Assembly (NCBI GenBank): GCA_024233305.1
Contig: JACKPV010000024.1
Span: 310,001-374,000 of the forward strand
Reading direction: 5' to 3'
DNA length: 64,000 nucleotides
From: Verrucomicrobiales bacterium
Lineage (GTDB): Bacteria; Verrucomicrobiota; Verrucomicrobiia; Limisphaerales; J093
Shown here: positions 7,486 through 16,271 of the stretch, one piece after another
Numbering within the stretch: position 1 is the first letter of the stretch
Layout: each line of letters begins with the position of its first letter
Program-made: the position numbers and the translations under genes
The notes under the pieces: generated by a model
The model's input: only the letters and a program-made list of their open reading frames with translations
Told to the model about the DNA's origin: nothing
Databases searched by the model: none

Positions 7486-8766
7486 ATGAATCTGATCGAA
7501 GAAATGACCGTCCTCGCCCGTCAGGCCCGGACCGCGTCGCACGCCCTCACCCGCCTGACGACGGACGAGAAGAACCGCTGTCTGCGGGCCATGGCCGACG
7601 CGCTCGAAGGCGACGCGGCGAAGATTCAGGCGGCCAATGCGCTCGACCTGGAAGCCGGTGAAAAGGCGGGGTTGTCAGCCGCCATGCTCGACCGCCTGAA
7701 GCTCGACGACCGCCGCATTCAAGGCATGGCGAAGGGCCTGCGCGAGGTTGCGGCACTCGAGGATCCCGTCGGCCGCCTGCTGGACGCGCGCACCCGGCCC
7801 AACGGCCTGAAGTTGCAGAAGCTCGCCACCCCCATTGGCGTCGTGGTGATCATTTACGAATCACGTCCCAACGTGACCGCCGACGCCGCCGGCCTTTGCT
7901 TCAAATCGGGGAACGCCACCATCCTCCGCGGCGGCAAAGAGGCCATCCACTCGAACGGCATCATCGCCGAAACGCTGGTCACCGCCGGACGCCGCACCTT
8001 GCCCGTCTTCCCCGCGCATGCCATTCAACTCGTCGCCACCACCGATCGCGCCGCCATTCCCGCCCTGCTTTCGCTCACCGATTACGTCGATCTTTGCATG
8101 CCGCGGGGCGGCGAGGGCCTCATCCGCGCTGTGGCCGACTGCTCGAAGGTGCCCGTCATCAAACACTACAAGGGGATTTGCAGCGTATACGTCGACCGCG
8201 ACGCCGATCCCGCCATGGCCACAGCCGTCGCCGTGAACTCGAAATGCCACCGACCGGGGGTCTGCAACGCCATCGAGACCCTTTACGTGGACCGCGCCGC
8301 TGCCGACGCGGTGTTGCCGCAGTTGGCCGGCGCACTTTGGGAACAGGGCGTCGAGCTGCGCGGCGATCCGGACACCGTGACCCGCTTGGGCAACCTCGCG
8401 CCCGCCGGGAAGCTCAAGCCGGCCACGGAGGAGGATTGGCACACCGAATACCTCTCGCTGATCCTGAACGTTCGCTTGGTCAACGGCGCCGACGAGGCAA
8501 TCGGGCTCATCAACGAGTTCGGTTCACACCATTCGGATGCGATCGTGACGAAGAACGAAGCCACGGCGAAGCGCTTCCTCAACGAGGTCGATTCGGCGGC
8601 GGTTTATTGGAATGCCTCGACCCGCTTCACCGACGGTGGCGAGTTCGGCATGGGCGCGGAGATCGGCATCAGCACCGACAAGGTCGGCGCGCGGGGGCCG
8701 ATGGGGCTGGCCGAGTTGACCAGCTACAAGTGGGTGGCGATCGGCACCGGCCAGATCCGCGGCTAG
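7486..8766 (+). CDS. proA: Glutamate-5-semialdehyde (gamma-glutamyl phosphate) reductase
   Basis: 426 residues, the usual ProA length. It reduces gamma-glutamyl phosphate with NADPH to glutamate semialdehyde, the second step of proline synthesis, in the cytoplasm. Diagnostic segments are PIGVVVIIYESRPNVTADAA, LCFKSGNATILRGGKEA, DLCMPRGGEGLI, the catalytic-cysteine region NSKCHRPGVCNAIETL, the late GSHHSDAIVTKN and the C-terminal FTDGGEFGMGAEIGISTDK. The start ATG 7486 is directly followed by a normal MNLIEEM N-terminus. proB is not in the window. Downstream genes are codirectional, with a 41-bp gap to the Uma2 gene. Confidence 0.97.
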   Translation: MNLIEEMTVLARQARTASHALTRLTTDEKNRCLRAMADALEGDAAKIQAANALDLEAGEKAGLSAAMLDRLKLDDRRIQGMAKGLREVAALEDPVGRLLDARTRPNGLKLQKLATPIGVVVIIYESRPNVTADAAGLCFKSGNATILRGGKEAIHSNGIIAETLVTAGRRTLPVFPAHAIQLVATTDRAAIPALLSLTDYVDLCMPRGGEGLIRAVADCSKVPVIKHYKGICSVYVDRDADPAMATAVAVNSKCHRPGVCNAIETLYVDRAAADAVLPQLAGALWEQGVELRGDPDTVTRLGNLAPAGKLKPATEEDWHTEYLSLILNVRLVNGADEAIGLINEFGSHHSDAIVTKNEATAKRFLNEVDSAAVYWNASTRFTDGGEFGMGAEIGISTDKVGARGPMGLAELTSYKWVAIGTGQIRG

Positions 8767-8807
8767 CCGCGCTTGCCCCCACCTCCCGGTTGCGCCAGAT
8801 TCCCACC

Positions 8808-9407
8808 ATGGCTGAAGCCGCCCTGCAACACGACTTCGTGAGCGTCGAGGATTACCTCGCCGCCGAGGAGGCCAGCGAGACCCGCCACGAGTATCTGGGC
8901 GGACTGGTGTATGCAATGTCCGGCACCACTCGGGCGCATAACACGATCCTGATGAACCTGGCGATGCTGATCCGCCCGGCCCTCAAGGCGGGCCCCTGCC
9001 AGTTGTACGCCGTCGACATCCTGGTCAACTTCCGGATTCGCGAGGACGAGTACTTCTACTATCCTGACCTCGTTGTGACCTGCGATCCCCGCGACACGCA
9101 TCCCCGGTTCGTCCGGCATCCCAAGCTGATCGTCGAAGTCCTCTCCGGTAGCACGCGGCGCATCGATGAGCGGGAGAAGTTCCTCGCCTACACCACGCTT
9201 CCTTCGCTCGAGGAATACGTCCTGGTCGAACAGGAGCAACCCGCCGTACGCATCCACCGGCGCAGCCGCGATTGGTGTCGCGAGGAGCTGGCAGACATCA
9301 CGGCGATCCTCCACCTCGACAGCCTCAGCCTCGACGTCCCCTTGGCCGGCGTTTACGAAGGCGTCCCGCGGGGCGCCGAAGACCGTCCGTCCCGCGCCGG
9401 CGAGTGA
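8808..9407 (+). CDS. Uma2-family (DUF820) putative endonuclease-like protein
   Basis: 199 residues with the Uma2/DUF820 core: SVEDYLAAEEASETRHEYLGG (conserved E near the start), HNTILMNL, YPDLVVTCDP (the D of the restriction-endonuclease-like fold), HPKLIVEVLSGSTRRID (E-x-L-S motif), REKFLAYTTLPSLEEYVLV. Members have a PD-(D/E)XK-like fold, but their biological role is poorly known; they occur in many copies in cyanobacteria and Verrucomicrobiota. ATG 8808 is chosen because the protein pattern starts about 8 residues later. The stop overlaps the GTG of the next gene by 4 nt, suggesting translational coupling. Confidence 0.85.
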   Translation: MAEAALQHDFVSVEDYLAAEEASETRHEYLGGLVYAMSGTTRAHNTILMNLAMLIRPALKAGPCQLYAVDILVNFRIREDEYFYYPDLVVTCDPRDTHPRFVRHPKLIVEVLSGSTRRIDEREKFLAYTTLPSLEEYVLVEQEQPAVRIHRRSRDWCREELADITAILHLDSLSLDVPLAGVYEGVPRGAEDRPSRAGE

Positions 9408-10750
9408 ACACCTCCCTGTCCGCCGCTTCCGACGCCGCGCGCGCGCACCATCTGCGCGACCGACTCCCCCCCGGCGGCTTGTTCGCCGACCAGGAGTGGC
9501 GCACCGCCACCGAACCGTTCCCCCTTGAAGCGAGTTTCGCCCGTGAACTCGAGTCGCTGGGCCGGGTTCTCCTCCAATTCTACCGCGCGGCGAACCTGCT
9601 CTACCGCCACAGCGTCGAGGGCCGGCAACCGGGCTGGGTGGCGGAATGGCTGGACCGCGGCAAGCCCGGCTCGATCCTCGACCTCCAGCGCCATCGCGCC
9701 TTTCGCCACGATGTGCCCCGCGTGATCCGGCCCGACATCCTGCTCACCGAAGCAGGTTTCGCCATCACCGAACTCGATTCGGTCCCGGGTGGCATCGGCC
9801 TCACCGACTGGCTGCACCGGCACTACGCGGAAACTGCGGCCGATGGCGAACCGTCGCTGGTGGGAGGACCGGATGGAATGCGCCAGGGCTTTGCCGGCAT
9901 CTTCGGCGATGCGCCCCGCGTGCACCTCGTGGTCTCCGAGGAATCTTCGAGCTACCGGCCCGAAATGGCCTGGCTCGGCGCGGAGTTGGGCAGCGACCGG
10001 TTCCAGGTCCAGCCCGGGGATTTCGACGCGCCGGATCCGGGCGATGCGGTGTATCGGTTCTTCGAGCTGTTTGACCTCGACGATGTGCCCGGCGCGACCG
10101 GCTTGTTCGAGCAGGCAGTCGTTGGTTCGGTTCGCCTGACCCCGCCGCCCAAGGCGTTCCTCGAGGAAAAGGCCCTTCTGGCGCTGCTGTGGAACCGCAA
10201 CCTGGCCGCCTTCTGGCGTCGCGAACTGGGCGACGCATTTCTCCGCCGTCTGCAACAGCACGTTCCTTATTCGTGGTTCGTCGACCCCGCCCCGCTGCCG
10301 CCTCACGGGGCCGTTCCGGGACTGGACCTCACCGATTGGCACCAGCTCAAGGGCCTTTCCCAAAAGGAACGCGCCCTGATCCTGAAACCCTCCGGCTTCT
10401 CCCCCGAAGCCTGGGGCGCCCGCGGCGTTTCCCTGGGCAGCGACCTGTCGGTGGCCGATTGGAGCCAGGCGGTGGATCGCGCACTCGCCGATGCCGGACG
10501 GTCGCCGTGGGTGCTTCAGCGTTACCACAAACCCCGGCGCGTGACCGCCCGATGGTTCGATTTCGAGCGAAACGAGGCGCAGACCATGGAGGGACGCGTG
10601 CGGCTCTGCCCCTACTACTTCGTCCGGGGCGACGGAGACACTGCCCGGGCGCGGCTGGGCGGGGTGCTCGCCACGGTTTGTCCCGCCGACAAGAAGATCA
10701 TCCACGGCATGCGCGAGGCCATCCTCGCTCCCTGCGTCATCCGCCCATGA
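9404..10750 (+). CDS. Uncharacterised ATP-grasp-like protein
   Basis: 448 residues; GTG start inside the upstream stop (GTGA overlap), and its own stop overlaps the next ATG (ATGA), so it lies in a tight operon. No named family is recognised with certainty. The middle has RPDILLTEAGFAITELDSVPGGIGLTDWL, like pre-ATP-grasp domains of peptide-ligase-type enzymes such as glutathionylspermidine synthase. The C-terminal third has LILKPSGFSPEAWGARGVSLG, WVLQRYHKPRRV and GRVRLCPYYFV, then GGVLATVCPADKKIIHGM. This fits an ATP-grasp fold, with a lysine on a beta strand, a glycine-rich loop and late acidic/aromatic strands. Substrate and product are unknown; no signal peptide is seen. Confidence 0.6.
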   Translation: MNTSLSAASDAARAHHLRDRLPPGGLFADQEWRTATEPFPLEASFARELESLGRVLLQFYRAANLLYRHSVEGRQPGWVAEWLDRGKPGSILDLQRHRAFRHDVPRVIRPDILLTEAGFAITELDSVPGGIGLTDWLHRHYAETAADGEPSLVGGPDGMRQGFAGIFGDAPRVHLVVSEESSSYRPEMAWLGAELGSDRFQVQPGDFDAPDPGDAVYRFFELFDLDDVPGATGLFEQAVVGSVRLTPPPKAFLEEKALLALLWNRNLAAFWRRELGDAFLRRLQQHVPYSWFVDPAPLPPHGAVPGLDLTDWHQLKGLSQKERALILKPSGFSPEAWGARGVSLGSDLSVADWSQAVDRALADAGRSPWVLQRYHKPRRVTARWFDFERNEAQTMEGRVRLCPYYFVRGDGDTARARLGGVLATVCPADKKIIHGMREAILAPCVIRP

Positions 10751-11376
10751 TCGAATACGCGCTCCTGGCGATCAGCACCATGTTCGTGATCGTGGACCCG
10801 ATCGCCATGGTGCCGGCCTTTCTGGCCATGACCCCGACCGACACCCCGGCGCAGCGCATCCGGGTGGCAAAGATTGCCAGCCTGACCTCGGCGGCGGTGC
10901 TCCTGTTCTTCGCCTGGGCCGGCCAGCTGTTCTTCAAATTGTTGGGCATCACGCTGCCCGCCTTCCAACTGGCCGGCGCCATCGTGCTGTTGCTCGTGGC
11001 CCTCGACATGCTCCGCGCCCAGAGTTCCCCGGTCCGGGTGACCCCGGCGGAGACCGACGCCGGCGCCGAGAAGGCCGACATCGCCGTCACCCCGCTGGCC
11101 ATGCCAATGCTCGCCGGACCCGGCGCCATCACCAGCGCGATCCTGCTGCACAACCAAGCGGACACCCTGGCGAAGCAGATCACCCTGCTGGTGGCCATCC
11201 TCCTGGTGTGCGCGTCGATCTACGTGATCTTCCGGCTCTCGGCCCACGGCGCCCGCTGGCTGAGCCCGATTGCCCTGCGGCTCGTCACCCGCATCATGGG
11301 TCTGGTCCTGGCCGCTCTCGCCGTCCAGTTCGCCGCCAACGCCCTCCCCAACCTCCTTCCCAAAGGCCCACCCTGA
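10747..11376 (+). CDS. MarC/NAAT-family integral membrane protein
   Basis: 209 residues with six hydrophobic helices. It starts with MFVIVDPIAMVPAFLAM, the MarC signature 'hxxxDPhxxxPxF', and has PLAMPMLAGPGAITSAILL, the second family hallmark. The family (UPF0056) was once linked to multiple antibiotic resistance; the function remains unclear, with some members suggested to move amino acids. It is translationally coupled to the upstream ATP-grasp-like gene (ATGA overlap). Two hairpins follow before tRNA-Leu: 11582-11599, and the 9-bp stem GTCTCCCGG/CCGGGAGAC (11628-11636 with 11643-11651). Neither has a T run. Confidence 0.88.
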   Translation: MIEYALLAISTMFVIVDPIAMVPAFLAMTPTDTPAQRIRVAKIASLTSAAVLLFFAWAGQLFFKLLGITLPAFQLAGAIVLLLVALDMLRAQSSPVRVTPAETDAGAEKADIAVTPLAMPMLAGPGAITSAILLHNQADTLAKQITLLVAILLVCASIYVIFRLSAHGARWLSPIALRLVTRIMGLVLAALAVQFAANALPNLLPKGPP

Positions 11377-11679
11377 GGCTTCGCCACGCGCGGCCGCGGC
11401 GTCACCCAGAACGCCCGCAGGAAAGGAAGCCGGTCCGCTCGTTGCCGATGCCCCGGAGAACGGCCCGGCGTTCGAAGTCGCCCGAAGAACACCGCCTGCT
11501 GGATGGCGACGATTCTGTCCCAGCCAAATCCGAACACGAGATTTGCGGCCTCCCCGACATTTGGTATATGAAGACCCGCGCCGGCAGTGGGCACTGCCGC
11601 GCATCGGGGCGGGAAAGCAACCAGCGCGTCTCCCGGAGGGTGCCGGGAGACACCCGGAAGCCGCCCCGACAAGGAAGCA

Positions 11680-11768
11680 GCCGGTGTGGCGGAATTGGCA
11701 GACGCACGGGACTTAAAATCCCGGGACCTTCAAAAGTCGTGTGGGTTCGACCCCCACCACCGGTACCA
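11680..11768 (+). tRNA. tRNA-Leu (anticodon TAA)
   Basis: A complete class II tRNA. The acceptor GCCGGTG pairs with CACCGGT (one G-T), the D arm contains TTGGCAGACGCA, the anticodon stem CGGGA/TCCCG encloses CTTAAAA with TAA at 11714-11716, and a long variable arm follows. The T arm is GTGGG/CCCAC around TTCGACC, with discriminator A and encoded CCA. A promoter-like pair TTGCGG (11543-11548) and TATATG (11565-11570), 16 bp apart, lies about 110 bp upstream. An integrase remnant follows immediately, so this locus has probably served as an attachment site. Confidence 0.97.
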
Positions 11769-11861
11769 GTGTCTTTGAGGCCTTTTTGAACACTATTGCC
11801 TTTCCACGACGCTTCTACGACAGCCGCGCGCGTGAAAGCGCATGCCGGCTCGAGATAGCCG

Positions 11862-12434
11862 GTGGAAGCACGCCGAGGAAGCGCTCGGGTTCCGAATTAT
11901 CGCACCGAAACAAGGGCCGGCTTCGGTCGGTTCCATGCCGGCGACTACTCGATCGGAAAGCGGGTTCTCCGCTCCTACGCCGACTTGGCGGATGCCAAGC
12001 GTCACGCCAACCTGATCGCCGACAACCTGGCCGGACGCGAGCACGCAGCGCTCAAAATGACGGACGCTGATCGGCCCGCCTACGTCCCCGCTGAGGATGT
12101 GCCGCGTCCGCTCGACGTTCCATTACTGGTGGCCGTCACCGAATCCGCCGAGGCCCGCAGGCTGCGGCCGGATGGAAAATCGCTCCGGTCGCAGGACCGG
12201 AGGCCGCACGACAAGAAGGGCGCGGCCAGCACCAGAGTGGAAGCACGGGACTTCCGCCAAGTGGAGGACCTCGCGCCAACCGAAGGCACTACGTGGGCAT
12301 ACGCTCGCGAATCCAACTTGCTGCGGACGGCAATCCAGGCGTGGCTGGCAACGAAAGCGACGCGTGAACCGTCCGGGATCACAGTTCGGACGGAGTTCTG
12401 CGCCGGACAGTGTATCCGGATGCCGGTGATCTAG
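11862..12434 (+). pseudogene. Remnant of a tyrosine integrase next to tRNA-Leu
   Basis: The first 100 residues match the N-terminal arm of verrucomicrobial phage-type integrases: RVPNYRTETRAGFGRFHAGDYSIGKRVLRSYADLADAKRHAN, then AALKMTDADRPAYVPAEDV. After about residue 110 the sequence becomes low in hydrophobic pattern and has no R-H-R-Y catalytic domain, so the gene is truncated or scrambled. It ends at a TAG inside an 11-bp sequence repeated at 13596. Its position 94 bp after the tRNA 3' end is the normal place for an island integrase. Confidence 0.6.
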
Positions 12435-13606
12435 ACCTGCAACAAGCGTGATTTTTCCCCCCCGTTGAAAAGAAAAGCTCGAAAGGCCTGTGAACATGGG
12501 CTGAAATGAAGTTGCACAAAGACAAAGCAGCCCATGAAACGAACCTTTCGAGTGAACCCAGCCTACCGCCGAAACCTCCGGAACCGCAAGCGCCGAATCG
12601 AGCGGCGCCTGGCCCCCAAGAGCTGGGAGGCCCAAGCGGAGCCGATGCTGAAGGGAGGTAGCATTCGCTATGAGATGGCGGGACGCACGGGTGCGGTGGG
12701 TTGCGGCGGCATCGGGGCCATGCACAACCCGCCGTGCGACTTGGGCTGGTAGAGGAGATCGATCAAACCTGCACCTGCTCAAAGTGCACCTGCCCTATCA
12801 CGAGAGCGATCACGTCCTGACTCAGAGCTACAACATCCTGGCCGGCGGGGAGCGGATGGAGGACATCGAGTTGCGGCGTCAGGACGAGAACTTCCTCAAC
12901 GGACTCGGCGCACAGCGAATTCCCGACCCAACGACCGCCGGGGATTTCACCTGTCGGTTTTCCCCAATTCGACATCCTCGATTTGCAGGAGTGTATCAAC
13001 CGCACTTCGAGAGTGGTGGTCTGGGGCAAACAGCCCGAGGGCTTCCTGGCTGAGGCGTTCATCGATGTGGATGGTTCCATCGCCGGCACCGGGGCGAAAT
13101 GCAAGGGCGGGATCGGGCGTTCGTACAATGGGATCTGGGGTTATCATCCGTTGATCGTGAGTCTGGCCAACACCAAGGAGGTGCTCTATCTGGTGAACCG
13201 GCCAAAAGGGCAACGTGCCCTCGCACAAGGACAGCGTCGAGTGGATCGACCGGGCAATCGCCCGGTCGAACCCCACGCCGGGCAGGTGACCCTGCGCGGG
13301 GACACCGACTTCTCCCCACACCGGACATTTGGACCGCTGGGACCGGAACGGGATCAAGTTCATCCTTGGGCTCGACGCCCATCAGAAGGTGGTGGGATTG
13401 GCCGAAGGCTTGTCCGCGAAGGCTTGGAAGCCGTTGGAGCGGCTGCCGAAATGCGAGATCAAGACCGAGCCACGACGCAAGCCCGAGCGGGTGAAGGAGG
13501 GCATCGTGCGGCAGAAGGGCTATGAGAACATCCAGTTGGTGGGCGAGGATGTCAGTGAGATCCGCTACCGCCCTCCGCGTGCGACCAGGAGCACTGGTGA
13601 TCTAGA
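12425..13606. repeat. 11-bp direct repeats bracketing an IS1380 remnant
   Basis: GGTGATCTAGA occurs at 12425-12435 and again at 13596-13606, directly flanking the broken IS1380 transposase. Eleven bases is longer than the usual 4-5 bp IS1380 duplication, and no terminal inverted repeats are seen just inside. It may reflect a recombination or deletion boundary rather than a transposition footprint. Confidence 0.5.
12534..13595 (+). pseudogene. IS1380-family transposase, multiply frameshifted and 3' truncated
   Basis: Pieces in several frames follow the IS1380 order: MKRTFRVNPAYRRNLRNRK at 12534, LKVHLPYHESDHVLTQSYNI with PDPTTAGDFT near 12790-12955, WGKQPEGFLAEAFIDVDGSI and SYNGIWGYHPLIVSLANTKE near 13020-13200, the 'RGDTDFS' acid motif near 13300, then WDRNGIKFILGLDAHQ and the Arg/Lys-rich segment up to RYRPPRAT. 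The C-terminal domain is lost at the 13596 direct repeat. At least three frame changes make it non-functional. Confidence 0.88.
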
Positions 13607-14487
13607 ACAAATGACCAAGGCAGACTGGGCACTCGAAAGCCTCGTGGAAGAAGCGGCAGGTCCGTGGTTCAGGCGCTTCTCAGCCGTGACCATTCAGTAG
13701 CTCGTAGCCGCCGACGTGCATTCGGCGCATGATTCAGTGGGGATACGGACGCTTGCCGCCGGGCGTGACGATTCACCAAAACGGGACCGCCGGTCGGAAT
13801 CAGCGGGACCGCATAAGCCCTTGGATTTCAGCGCCGACTACACGTCGGCGGCTACCGCGGGTTGAATCGACACGGCTCAGCCGTCTCCATGCGGTTCAAC
13901 CACGAATCCACACCAATTCACACGAATGAAAGCGCGGCTTTTAGGAACGGCACCCCCATCGCTTGGGCGCCACCAAGTGGTGACGGAGGTCGGAACCGGT
14001 CTTCCGGCGAAATGCCCTCTCCTTCGCGTCGATTCGTGTGTACTCGTGGTTCTCCACTGAAACGTCACGGCTCAGCTTTTACCCGGGTGGAGGCCTCTGG
14101 GAGCATGGCGCACCGAGTGCCTTCCACCGGCCCCACCGGAAATCCAGGCTGCGGCGGATTGAATTCCGCGCTCCGAAGAAGCCGGGATGCGCAACGCCAC
14201 CTCTCTGCCCCGAGAAACCCGCTGGCAGTATCAAGGCGCGTCGGTTAAGGTGCTCCCGTCAGCCAGAATGAAACACACAGCCACAGCTTCGGAAGGGCGG
14301 CACGAGTCCCTGGTCGGTGGCCGGCAATGTCGGACGGAATCCATCCGCCGCCTCGGTTCGGCAGGGCACGCCTTCACCCGGCTTCCAGGGCCGCCGGCTG
14401 ACACCGGGCTCGCGCCGGGCGCAACGACCGCTGCCGGCTCCGAACCTCACGCAGCGCCGGGCTGAAAACGTCCAACCCCGTTCCCCC
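13607..14487. repeat. Gene-free stretch with dispersed repeats
   Basis: No supported gene is seen. It holds two inverted copies of a 25-bp element: 13704-13728 on the minus strand and 13831-13855 on the plus strand, with core GCGCCGA then CACGTCGGCGGC. It also holds a facing pair built on AACCACGA and CACACGAAT: 13898-13931 forward, 14027-14052 reverse. CACGGCTCAG occurs directly at 13871-13880 and 14066-14075. The wording gcggcggattgaattccgcgctcc near 14151 also looks like a dispersed intergenic element. Confidence 0.5.
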
Positions 14488-14673
14488 ATGGAAGTCGAGA
14501 TCCCTGAAACAGTGCAGTGCCCGTTCTGCGGGAAATCCTGCGAGGTCATGTTTGACACGACCGCGACGTCCGACAGCTTCACCGTCGACTGCGAGCTGTG
14601 CTGCCGGCCGTTCGAGGTGCTGGTCAAGTGCCGACCCGGCAAGGTGCTCAAGATCGACGTGGATCCCGGTTGA
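14488..14673 (+). CDS. CPXCG-motif small zinc-ribbon protein
   Basis: 61 residues. Two cysteine pairs form a rubredoxin-like knuckle: VQCPFCGKSCEVMFDTT near the N-terminus and DCELCCRPFEVLVKC in the second half. The CP-x-CG start and length fit the Cys-rich CPXCG family, small cytoplasmic proteins of unknown role presumed to bind zinc. ATG 14488 directly precedes the conserved part. It is followed after 33 bp by the aminotransferase gene in the same direction. Confidence 0.8.
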   Translation: MEVEIPETVQCPFCGKSCEVMFDTTATSDSFTVDCELCCRPFEVLVKCRPGKVLKIDVDPG

Positions 14674-14706
14674 GCCCGGTTGCGTCTGCCCGGAAGGTTG
14701 CCCGCC

Positions 14707-16068
14707 ATGAAGTCCGAATTGACCCGCCGCAGTTTCCTCGCGCGATCGGCCAGCGGTCTCGGTTTCGCCGCAGCCCTCCAGCCCGTCGCGACCCGGGCGC
14801 AAACACCGGCCCCTTTGGCGTCCGTTGCCCGTCCCGCGTTGCTCGGTGGTCCGCCCGTCCGCCAAGGCGGGTTTCCCGGATGGCCGGTCTTTGACGAGCA
14901 CGAATCCGCGGCTCTCGACGGCGTGCTGCAAAGCGGTCGCTGGTTTCGCGGATCCGGGCCGCGGGTTGACGAATTCGAAAAGGCCTTTGCCGAACTCATG
15001 GGCGCCCGCCACTGCATCGCCACCGCCAACGGCACCAGCGCACTGCTCGCGTCGCTTGGCGGAATGGAGATCGGTCCCGGCGACGAAGTCATCCTGCCGC
15101 CCTACACTTTTGTCGCCACGCTCAACGTCATCCTCGATCACTACGCGCTGCCGGTCTTCGTCGATTCCGATCTCGAGACCTTCCAGATCGACGCGCAGAA
15201 AGTCGAAGCGGCGCTCACCGACCGGACCGCCGCCATCATTCCGGTCCATCTCGGAGGCGGCGCCGCGGACCTCGACACGATTCTCGAGGTGGCCCGGCAG
15301 CGGCCGGTGCGGGTCATCGAGGATGCGTGTCAGTCGCATCTGGCCGAGTGGCGAAACCGTCGCGTCGGCACGGTGGGCGACACGGGTTGTTTCAGTTTTC
15401 AGGCGAGCAAGAATCTCAATTGCGGCGAGGGCGGGGCCATACTCACCAACGACCCGGAACTCGCGGTGCGTTGCTATGCCTTCCACAACAACGGCCGGGG
15501 GCGGGAGGTTCAGGGCTACGACTTTCGCTATACCGGCGGGCGGGCGGCCAATCTGCGTTTGACGGAGTTTCAAGGCGCGTTGCTACTGGCCCAAATGCGG
15601 CGAATCGAGGCCCAGGCACGCAATCGGGATGAAAATGGCGCTTTCCTCAACCGCCTGCTGGAAGACATCCCCGGTATCCACCCGGCAAGAATGTACGACG
15701 GGTGCACCCGCAACGCCTGGCATCTCTACATGTTCCGGTACGACGCCGACCATTTTGCCGGGCTGTCCCGCGACCGGTTCATCGAGGCCCTCCGCGCCGA
15801 GGGGATTCCGTGCTCGGCCGGCTATTCGCCGTTGAACCGGGAGGCGTTCATTCGGGCCACGCTCGAAAGCCGGGGGTACCGCCGCATCTACCCCGCCCGG
15901 TTGATTGAGGAATGGGCGGAACGCAACGCCTGTCCTCAGAACGACACGCTGTGCCGGACCGCGGTTTGGTTGACCCAGAACATGCTGTTGGGCGAACGCG
16001 GGGACATGGACCAGATTGCCGACGCCATCCGCAAGATCCGGAAGCACGCCGCGCTGCTCAAGGCCTGA
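14707..16068 (+). CDS. DegT/DnrJ/EryC1-type PLP aminotransferase with Tat signal
   Basis: 453 residues. The N-terminus MKSELTRRSFLARSASGLGFAAAL is a twin-arginine signal (RRSFL), so the enzyme is predicted to be folded with its PLP in the cytoplasm and then exported. The rest follows the sugar-aminotransferase family: FRGSGPRVDEFEKAFAELMG, CIATANGTSALLASLGG, VILPPYTFVATLNV, EDACQSH, and the PLP lysine in FSFQASKNLNCGEGGA (about residue 235), then FHNNGRG and GANLRLTEFQ-like sequence. The family usually aminates nucleotide-linked keto sugars in the cytosol, so an exported version is unusual. The substrate is unknown. A 17-bp inverted repeat lies just after the stop. Confidence 0.88.
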   Translation: MKSELTRRSFLARSASGLGFAAALQPVATRAQTPAPLASVARPALLGGPPVRQGGFPGWPVFDEHESAALDGVLQSGRWFRGSGPRVDEFEKAFAELMGARHCIATANGTSALLASLGGMEIGPGDEVILPPYTFVATLNVILDHYALPVFVDSDLETFQIDAQKVEAALTDRTAAIIPVHLGGGAADLDTILEVARQRPVRVIEDACQSHLAEWRNRRVGTVGDTGCFSFQASKNLNCGEGGAILTNDPELAVRCYAFHNNGRGREVQGYDFRYTGGRAANLRLTEFQGALLLAQMRRIEAQARNRDENGAFLNRLLEDIPGIHPARMYDGCTRNAWHLYMFRYDADHFAGLSRDRFIEALRAEGIPCSAGYSPLNREAFIRATLESRGYRRIYPARLIEEWAERNACPQNDTLCRTAVWLTQNMLLGERGDMDQIADAIRKIRKHAALLKA

Positions 16069-16137
16069 GCCGTAACCATGCCGAAGAAGTGACCGCGGAT
16101 GGGCGGGGTGAATCCATCTGCATGGTTACGGTTCAGG
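16064..16137. repeat. 17-bp inverted repeat after the aminotransferase gene
   Basis: CCTGAGCCGTAACCATG (16064-16080) pairs with CATGGTTACGGTTCAGG (16121-16137), one mismatch in 17, with a 40-bp spacer. The left arm starts inside the aminotransferase stop region. An identical 17-mer occurs at 26537-26553, followed by a similar cggatgggc, so this is a dispersed element. It could act as a transcript end, but there is no T run. Confidence 0.6.
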
Positions 16138-16271
16138 GCCTCTTCCCGCCCGCTCCGCCCACGGCTACAACTCGCTGGCGGAAGGAGGATCCGTGCACGG
16201 CGGAGGGCGCGGAGCTCGGGTGGCGCGAATCGGGCTCGCCTCCGTCGCCATCAGGTCCTAGGATGATCCCC

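Noticed and set aside
10189..10746. N-terminal extension of marC
   Set aside because: This is an out-of-frame reading of the ATP-grasp-like gene; the MarC family begins at MIEYALLA.
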